NCBI GenBank assembly: GCA_937899155.1
Contig: CALDJM010000032.1
Span: 1 to 10,285, forward strand
Reading direction: 5' to 3'
From: an uncultured bacterium
GTDB taxonomy: Bacteria; Patescibacteriota; Dojkabacteria; SC72
DNA length: 10,285 nucleotides
The notes below the pieces were generated by a model. That model made no database searches, had not been told where the DNA came from, and saw only the letters and a program-made list of their open reading frames with translations. A program made the translations under genes and the position numbers. Positions 6,183 to 10,285 of this stretch are shown here, in pieces; position 1 is the stretch's first letter, and each line of letters starts with the position of its first letter.

Positions 6183-7757
6183 ATGACATCCGTACTATAT
6201 CAAAAATATAGGTCTCAAGATTTTGACCAACTAAAAGGTCAAGAAAATGTTACCAAACTCCTGAAAAATGCTGTTAAGAAAAATCAACTAGCACATGCAT
6301 ATCTTTTTGTAGGTTCAAGAGGTACAGGTAAGACATCTGCAGCACGAATACTTGCTAAAGCAGTAGATTGTCTAGATTTAAAGAAAGATGGTAATCCGTG
6401 CTGTGAGTGTAAAAATTGTGTAGCAATTGCAGAAGGGACATTTCTGGACTTAATAGAAATAGATGCAGCATCAAATAGAGGTATTGATCAGATTAGGGAG
6501 TTAAAGGAGAAGATAGAGTTCTCTCCAACAGAAGGCAAGTTCAAGATATATATAATTGATGAGGTACACATGTTAACAACAGAGGCTTTCAATGCACTAC
6601 TCAAGACCTTAGAAGAGCCTCCTGCACATGTAATATTCATACTCGCAACAACAGATGTACATAAACTTCCACCTACCATTCTCTCCAGATGTCAGAGGTA
6701 TGATTTTAGATTAGGTACAGATGATGAGATTAAGAGTTTGATAAATGAAGTATGTAAAAAGGAGAAGATAACAATAGAGGATGATGCATTGGAAGTTGTT
6801 GTTCAAAATGCCAAAGGCAGCTATAGAGATGCTCTTTCTCTCATGGATGTAGTATACAGTGGACAGGAAAGGGATAAATCAACAATTACTCTTGAAGAGG
6901 TAAGGAGAACTTTAGGTTTGCCAGATTCAGAAAAGGTTCTTTTACTTCTCAAATATTTAATTGATGGAGACGGAGCCAAATCATTGGAAATAGTTCAAGG
7001 GTTGGAGAAGGAAGGTATCAATCTTCAACAATTCACAGCATATATTCTGGACACTTTAAGAAGAATTTTTGCAGGCAGGATTAAGGGTTCTTTGGATAAA
7101 TCCTTTGAATTCATGAAGGATATAGAAATGGGTGTACTGCATAAGTTAATTAATCTTTTCCTTGATGCAGAAAATAAAATGAGATATGCACATAGTCAAG
7201 CTTTGGTATTGGAGATGATAATTCCTGAGATGATGAAACCTAATGCAAGTAGTGAGATAAAGATTGTAAATAGGGATATGAAAAAGAAGATGCCTACAAA
7301 AACAGAGGAGAAAGCAGAGATAGTAACTCCTCAGGTTACATCAACACAGGGAGAAAGTGCAGTTTCTCTTGCTGAGATTAAAGAGAAGTGGAATACATTT
7401 ATTGATGAGATAAAACCTTATAACGGACATCTCTATGCATTCATAGGTGGTGGACATATAAGATCCTTTGAAGGTGGTACACTTCATATGGAAGTACCGT
7501 TCTCTTTCCATAAAGATAGGATAGAGACTCCAAAGAGTAGAAACATTATCTCTGAAGTCTTTACAAAAATATATGGAGTGCCCTGTAATGTACAGTGTGA
7601 TGTTAACCCAGCTATCAAACCAGTAGAGGAATCAGATGCAGATACTGTGTTGAAGAATTTACCAGTATTTCCTAAGAAAAAAGAAGAGAAGAAGCCTGTA
7701 GAGGAGAAAAAAGATAAAGGTTTTAAAGATATTGAGGCGATATTTGAAGGAATATAG
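6183..7757 (+). CDS. dnaX: DNA polymerase III subunit gamma/tau
   Basis: A 524-residue clamp-loader ATPase that, with HolA/HolB-type subunits, loads the sliding clamp. The N-terminus YQKYRSQDFDQLKGQENV is typical. Visible motifs: Walker A G44SRGTGKT51; zinc module with C63, C73, C76 and C79; Walker B D126EVH129; sensor-1 ILATTD; and the S168RC170 arginine-finger motif. Domain III covers roughly 240-360. A charged, variable linker follows, then a globular C-terminal part (about 385-485, with KEKWNTFIDEIK and HMEVPFSFHKDRIE) of the kind in Gram-positive-type DnaX, and a Lys/Glu-rich end. No in-frame A-AAA-AAG slippage site is seen, so a single product is likely. The ATG is fixed by the family N-terminus. 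No recR or ybaB follows; the next gene is an unrelated membrane protein. Confidence 0.96.
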   Translation: MTSVLYQKYRSQDFDQLKGQENVTKLLKNAVKKNQLAHAYLFVGSRGTGKTSAARILAKAVDCLDLKKDGNPCCECKNCVAIAEGTFLDLIEIDAASNRGIDQIRELKEKIEFSPTEGKFKIYIIDEVHMLTTEAFNALLKTLEEPPAHVIFILATTDVHKLPPTILSRCQRYDFRLGTDDEIKSLINEVCKKEKITIEDDALEVVVQNAKGSYRDALSLMDVVYSGQERDKSTITLEEVRRTLGLPDSEKVLLLLKYLIDGDGAKSLEIVQGLEKEGINLQQFTAYILDTLRRIFAGRIKGSLDKSFEFMKDIEMGVLHKLINLFLDAENKMRYAHSQALVLEMIIPEMMKPNASSEIKIVNRDMKKKMPTKTEEKAEIVTPQVTSTQGESAVSLAEIKEKWNTFIDEIKPYNGHLYAFIGGGHIRSFEGGTLHMEVPFSFHKDRIETPKSRNIISEVFTKIYGVPCNVQCDVNPAIKPVEESDADTVLKNLPVFPKKKEEKKPVEEKKDKGFKDIEAIFEGI

Positions 7758-7773
7758 GGAAAAATGGTTTAAT
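7744..7773 (+). promoter_or_regulatory. Possible promoter of the small membrane protein
   Basis: TTGAAG (7744-7749), an 18-base spacer and TGG-TTTAAT (7765-7773, an extended -10 form) end five bases before the ATG at 7779. It overlaps the end of dnaX, so chance or read-through from dnaX is quite possible. Confidence 0.3.
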
Positions 7774-7778
7774 GTAAT

Positions 7779-8342
7779 ATGAACAAATGTAATATTTCCA
7801 AGGGTTTCAAGGCTTTTCTAATTGTGTGTTTAGTTCTTGTATTAGCTCCTGTCACTATATATTTCTCCTACAAATTCTTAAGAAAATATGCACCTCCTAC
7901 ACTTAAATATTTTACAAATACTCATGCTAAATTTGAGGGTAGATATGATTCTGGGTTTAACAAAACTCTTTTAGAGAATATAGATAAGTATACTGAAGCA
8001 GAAGAATTAGGAGATGGAAGGAAGTATACATGTGTGAATAAGTATTACGGTAGGGATAGTAAATATGTGTATGCATATGTTATGTGTAATACTTTTGGTC
8101 AAGGTAGGGATGCAGGTGGTTATGCTGTCCCTATTAGGTTTGAGTATGATGAGGATACTTTAGAAATTAAATCACATATGTGGCCAAAAGATGGATCTCT
8201 TCATGATCCTTCTCTTAGAGAGATGTTTCCATATTCTGTGTATATCCGATATGTTAAGACCTCTTATGATGGTGAAGGGATAAATGAGTTGGATAGACAG
8301 TGCAAAGAGAAGTATGTATCAAAAGGGGGAGTTCTGGAGTAG
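7779..8342 (+). CDS. Small membrane-anchored protein of unknown function
   Basis: 187 residues. I do not recognise the family. The N-terminus MNKCNISKGFK is followed by one strongly hydrophobic segment (about 10-31) and a basic stretch (KFLRKY), then about 150 mostly polar residues. The exposed part is rich in Tyr, Asp, Lys and Gly, with a KYTCVNKYYGRDSKYVYAYVMC block, AVPIRFEYDEDTLEI and a late RQC; its three cysteines could pair if exported. The pattern is of a single-pass protein with a small globular domain. Basic residues on both sides of the segment leave the orientation open, but a signal-anchor with the domain outside is most likely. It begins 21 bases after dnaX without a Shine-Dalgarno and ends three bases before the stop of the convergent Fic gene. 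Confidence 0.8.
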   Translation: MNKCNISKGFKAFLIVCLVLVLAPVTIYFSYKFLRKYAPPTLKYFTNTHAKFEGRYDSGFNKTLLENIDKYTEAEELGDGRKYTCVNKYYGRDSKYVYAYVMCNTFGQGRDAGGYAVPIRFEYDEDTLEIKSHMWPKDGSLHDPSLREMFPYSVYIRYVKTSYDGEGINELDRQCKEKYVSKGGVLE

Positions 8343-8345
8343 GGT

Positions 8346-9068
8346 TTAGCTTTCTAAAAATTTCTTAACAGCATCTTTATATTTATCTTGTGCAGATAGG
8401 CATGTATCAATTAAGTAACCTTTCTCATTTTCATACTCACTTAAACCTCTGTAATAGTACTGTTTGTTTTCATCTTGGATAATAAAGGGAATAATAGAAT
8501 GTTTTAAACACTCCTTAAACATAATTATTCTACCAACTCTTCCATTACCATCTTGAAAAGGATGTATTTTTTCAAATTCAAAATGAAATTGTATTATATC
8601 CTCAATCTTTATATCCCCCTTTGAATTGTAGCTATCTAGTAACTTCTTCATTTCTTTAGATACATCTTTAGGATTAGTAGTATCTTTCCCACCAACAGTA
8701 TTTGCTAATTTTTTGTATTTACCAACATTAAACCAATCTTTTTTTTCATCAGAAGTATTACTTTTAAGGATTGAGTGGAACTTTTTAATCATTTCTTCTG
8801 TTAATTTTTCTTTAGCAATATCTAACATATAGTCAAACATAGAGAGTTGATTTTTCATTTCGATAATATCATCGATATTCATCTGTCCACTTGTAAGTAG
8901 TGTGTTGTTATGGAATATACCTCTAGTGTCTTCTTCACTTAGAGTACTGCCTTCTATTTTATTTGTATTGTATGAAAACTTTACAGCACTGTATTCATAG
9001 AGGTTACCACTTAGTTTGGAGGCTTTCTGATCTTGGAGGATTTCTAGTATGTTATGTTTGTTTTCCAT
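8346..9068 (-). CDS. Fic-domain protein, predicted AMP-transferase with N-terminal inhibitory motif
   Basis: 240 residues. The catalytic Fic motif H169PFQDGNGRVGR180 is complete (HxFx(D/E)GNGRxxR), so transfer of AMP or another NMP to a protein hydroxyl is predicted. The N-terminus carries T35-NKI-E39-G40, matching the inhibitory (S/T)xxxE(G/N) motif, whose Glu blocks ATP gamma-phosphate placement. With the motif before the Fic core in the same chain, this is a class II, self-inhibited Fic protein, so no separate antitoxin is required. The flap region lies near NVGKYKKLANTVGG (114-127). No extra DNA-binding domain is evident. Target unknown. It is convergent with the membrane protein and divergent from the DUF6624 gene; an extended -10 lies five bases before its ATG. 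Such genes often move between genomes, so an accessory origin is plausible. Confidence 0.92.
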   Translation of the reverse strand: MENKHNILEILQDQKASKLSGNLYEYSAVKFSYNTNKIEGSTLSEEDTRGIFHNNTLLTSGQMNIDDIIEMKNQLSMFDYMLDIAKEKLTEEMIKKFHSILKSNTSDEKKDWFNVGKYKKLANTVGGKDTTNPKDVSKEMKKLLDSYNSKGDIKIEDIIQFHFEFEKIHPFQDGNGRVGRIIMFKECLKHSIIPFIIQDENKQYYYRGLSEYENEKGYLIDTCLSAQDKYKDAVKKFLES

Positions 9069-9073
9069 CCTAT

Positions 9074-9082
9074 ATTATACCA
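9074..9082 (-). promoter_or_regulatory. Extended -10 promoter of the fic gene, implying a leaderless mRNA
   Basis: On the minus strand the sequence reads TGGTATAAT, a perfect TGnTATAAT, ending five bases before the ATG at 9068. The start of transcription would fall at or within the first codon. No good -35 is present at 16-17 bp. Confidence 0.5.
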
Positions 9083-9115
9083 TTTTAGAGGAATCTATGA
9101 GCTTAAATCCTCCTT

Positions 9116-9140
9116 AATATCTTTAATATTGTATAATATT
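9116..9140. promoter_or_regulatory. Phased AATAT repeats with a TATAAT box between the divergent genes
   Basis: AATATC (9116-9121), AATATT (9125-9130) and AATATT (9135-9140) are spaced by nine and ten bases, about one helical turn. TATAAT at 9132-9137 overlaps the third and could be the -10 of the DUF6624 gene (leader about 40 bases). The array might be an operator or simply AT-rich promoter DNA. Confidence 0.3.
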
Positions 9141-9184
9141 ATGTTTTACCTCCTAGCCGTAGTTTTTACAAAATTTTAAAACAA

Positions 9185-9703
9185 ATGATCAATTTCAAAA
9201 AACAGATCTTAAAAATGGCTCAAGAGGATCAGTCTCTTAGAAATAACTATCTAAAAACTTTAACAGATAAGAGTTTGAAAGAAATGAGAGAAAAAGATGA
9301 AGAGAATAGGGAGAAATTTAAGAAAATATTTAAAGAAAGAGGATATATATCATCAAAGTATGGTAAAGATGTTCAATTAGCAGCATTTTTGATTGTTCAG
9401 CATATGCCCAAAGAGGAGCACCTCTTTATGAAAAAATATCTTTCTTTAATGAAAGAAGATTTAGATAATATCAATACTCTAAACTATGCACAATTAGTAG
9501 ATAGAGTAAGGATATATGAAGGTAAGAAGCAGTTGTATGGTACTCAATTTGAGTTGGTTGAAGGAAGAGAAGGTGTGTATAAAGTTAAAGAGATATATGA
9601 TTTTAAAAGAGTAAATGAGAGGAGAGAGAAAATAGGTTTGGGAAAATTAGAGGAATATGTTGAAGAACTAGTAAAGGAAAGAGACATTAAGATAACTTTG
9701 TAA
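9185..9703 (+). CDS. DUF6624-family protein
   Basis: 172 residues, judged to be DUF6624 from a characteristic set of features. These are an early AQEDQSLRN block (12-20), a long charged helix, a YGKDVQLAAFLIVQHMPKEEHLF block (59-81, with Q72 and H73), a YAQLVDRVRIYEGKKQLYGTQF block (101-122), and a C-terminal VNERREKIGLGKLEEYVEE, equivalent to the family's RR-xxGL-xLxxY. No signal peptide or membrane segment is seen, so it is cytoplasmic. The family's biochemical role is unknown to me; conserved His, Asp, Arg and Gln could form an active or binding site. It is divergent from the Fic gene with 116 bases between, and is followed by a Nudix gene after 52 bases. No Shine-Dalgarno is visible. Confidence 0.75.
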   Translation: MINFKKQILKMAQEDQSLRNNYLKTLTDKSLKEMREKDEENREKFKKIFKERGYISSKYGKDVQLAAFLIVQHMPKEEHLFMKKYLSLMKEDLDNINTLNYAQLVDRVRIYEGKKQLYGTQFELVEGREGVYKVKEIYDFKRVNERREKIGLGKLEEYVEELVKERDIKITL

Positions 9704-9718
9704 TGTTCTCTTTATTTC

Positions 9719-9748
9719 TTGATTGTGAGATATAAAGAATAATATAAT
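9719..9748 (+). promoter_or_regulatory. Nudix gene promoter implying a leaderless mRNA
   Basis: TTGATT (9719-9724), an 18-base spacer and a perfect TATAAT (9743-9748) are followed by seven bases and the ATG at 9756. Transcription would begin at or one base before the start codon; no Shine-Dalgarno is present. Confidence 0.55.
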
Positions 9749-9755
9749 AAATATT

Positions 9756-10253
9756 ATGGCAACTTTATTAAAATGGAACGAATCAAATAAAATTAAGAGT
9801 GAGCATACCTCACTAGAAGTAAAACAGGTATATGGGTGGATTGTAACAAAGGATGGGCATTTAGTATTAGTTTCGAAAGATAATGTGAAATGGCAATTTC
9901 CTGGAGGAAAACCCAATTCAGGAGAAAGTTTGTTAGAAACTTTAACTCGTGAAGTTTTCGAAGAAACATCATTAGATATTTCTAATATGAAAAAAGAATT
10001 TTTTGGTTATTATGAAATAGTCTCAGAAGATAAACCATCTTATCTACAAATTAGATACCTTGTTGTATGTGATAAAGACTCTAATGAGTTGAAACTAGGT
10101 ATAAGTAACGAAGATGAAATTCAGAGAAGCGAAGATGTCGTAAAGTATGTAAATTGTTACAATATTAAGGATACACTTAAACTAATACCTTGGTTAGGAG
10201 AAACGGAAGAATATAAAACATTCTTGAGGATTTGTAAGAATCTTCTAAAATAA
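9756..10253 (+). CDS. Nudix hydrolase
   Basis: 165 residues with a clear Nudix box: G51-x5-E57-x7-R65-E-V-x-E69-E70-T-S-L, preceded by WQFPGGK. It matches GX5EX7REUXEEXGU except that Ser72 replaces the box Gly. The metal-binding E66, E69 and E70 are kept, so it should hydrolyse a nucleoside diphosphate linked to some group X. The substrate cannot be read from the sequence. The flanking beta strands (VYGWIVTKDGHLVLVSK; YLQIRYLVVCDKD) fit a single-domain Nudix fold with no fused domain, and the length is usual. It lies 52 bases after the DUF6624 gene but has its own strong -10, so it can be transcribed alone. It could clean up or recycle nucleotides, or reverse a nucleotide modification; no link with the nearby Fic protein is shown. 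Confidence 0.93.
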   Translation: MATLLKWNESNKIKSEHTSLEVKQVYGWIVTKDGHLVLVSKDNVKWQFPGGKPNSGESLLETLTREVFEETSLDISNMKKEFFGYYEIVSEDKPSYLQIRYLVVCDKDSNELKLGISNEDEIQRSEDVVKYVNCYNIKDTLKLIPWLGETEEYKTFLRICKNLLK

Positions 10254-10285
10254 GTGATGTAACATAGAAAAATGTATAGATATCT

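Noticed and set aside
7676..7683. A-run in dnaX as a programmed frameshift site for a short gamma form
   Set aside because: The frame reads AAG-AAA-AAA-GAA, not A-AAA-AAG, and the run lies at the very end of the gene, so slippage would not give a gamma-length product.
8345..8358. TTTAG/CTAAA hairpin between the convergent orf187 and fic ends as a two-way terminator
   Set aside because: Five weak pairs and only short A/T runs; too little to call.

Overview
This AT-rich window carries a compact set of housekeeping genes framed by two related surface proteins, followed by a small accessory cluster. The standard code fits: TAA, TAG and TGA (ybeY) all act as stops. Tight spacing, an abbreviated Mfd, few Shine-Dalgarno sites and surface proteins with a shared PETG-type C-terminus suggest a small-genome bacterium of the Candidate Phyla Radiation (Patescibacteria). 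The PETGIFDD-type tail makes me think of Dojkabacteria/WS6, but that is from memory and is only an inference.

Layout. (1) 1-787: the 3' part of a large secreted or surface protein with a DUF11-like beta domain, a Cys-rich module and a PETGIFDD-membrane segment-basic tail. (2) 835-1936: rpsU, yqeY and ybeY, closely spaced, starting from an extended -10 promoter and the only perfect Shine-Dalgarno sequence in the window. (3) 2027-4998: pth and mfd, two bases apart. The Mfd is only 802 residues: it lacks most of the UvrB-like/UvrA-binding N-terminus and the whole C-terminal D7 domain. (4) 5059-6087: a second surface protein with an InlB-like repeat domain, four CGDGxC...CPxDC repeats and the same C-terminal module as the first gene, including 32 identical bases. 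(5) 6183-7757: dnaX, then a short membrane-anchored protein of unknown function at 7779-8342. (6) 8346-10253: a Fic-domain protein on the minus strand, divergent from a DUF6624 protein, then a Nudix hydrolase.

How the parts work together. The central block serves translation and RNA quality control (S21, YqeY, YbeY, Pth), release of stalled RNA polymerase (Mfd) and replication (DnaX). rpsU-yqeY and pth-mfd are gene orders seen in many bacteria. The right-hand end looks accessory: Fic and Nudix proteins both act on nucleotides, but no common pathway can be shown from sequence.

The most notable observations are the shared sorting-like C-terminus with a long basic cytoplasmic tail, the minimal Mfd, and several genes (dnaX, nudix, fic, perhaps orf187) whose -10 box lies 5-7 bases before the ATG, implying leaderless mRNAs. 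There is no RNA gene, CRISPR array or transposase in the window, and no gene-free stretch over 300 bases.
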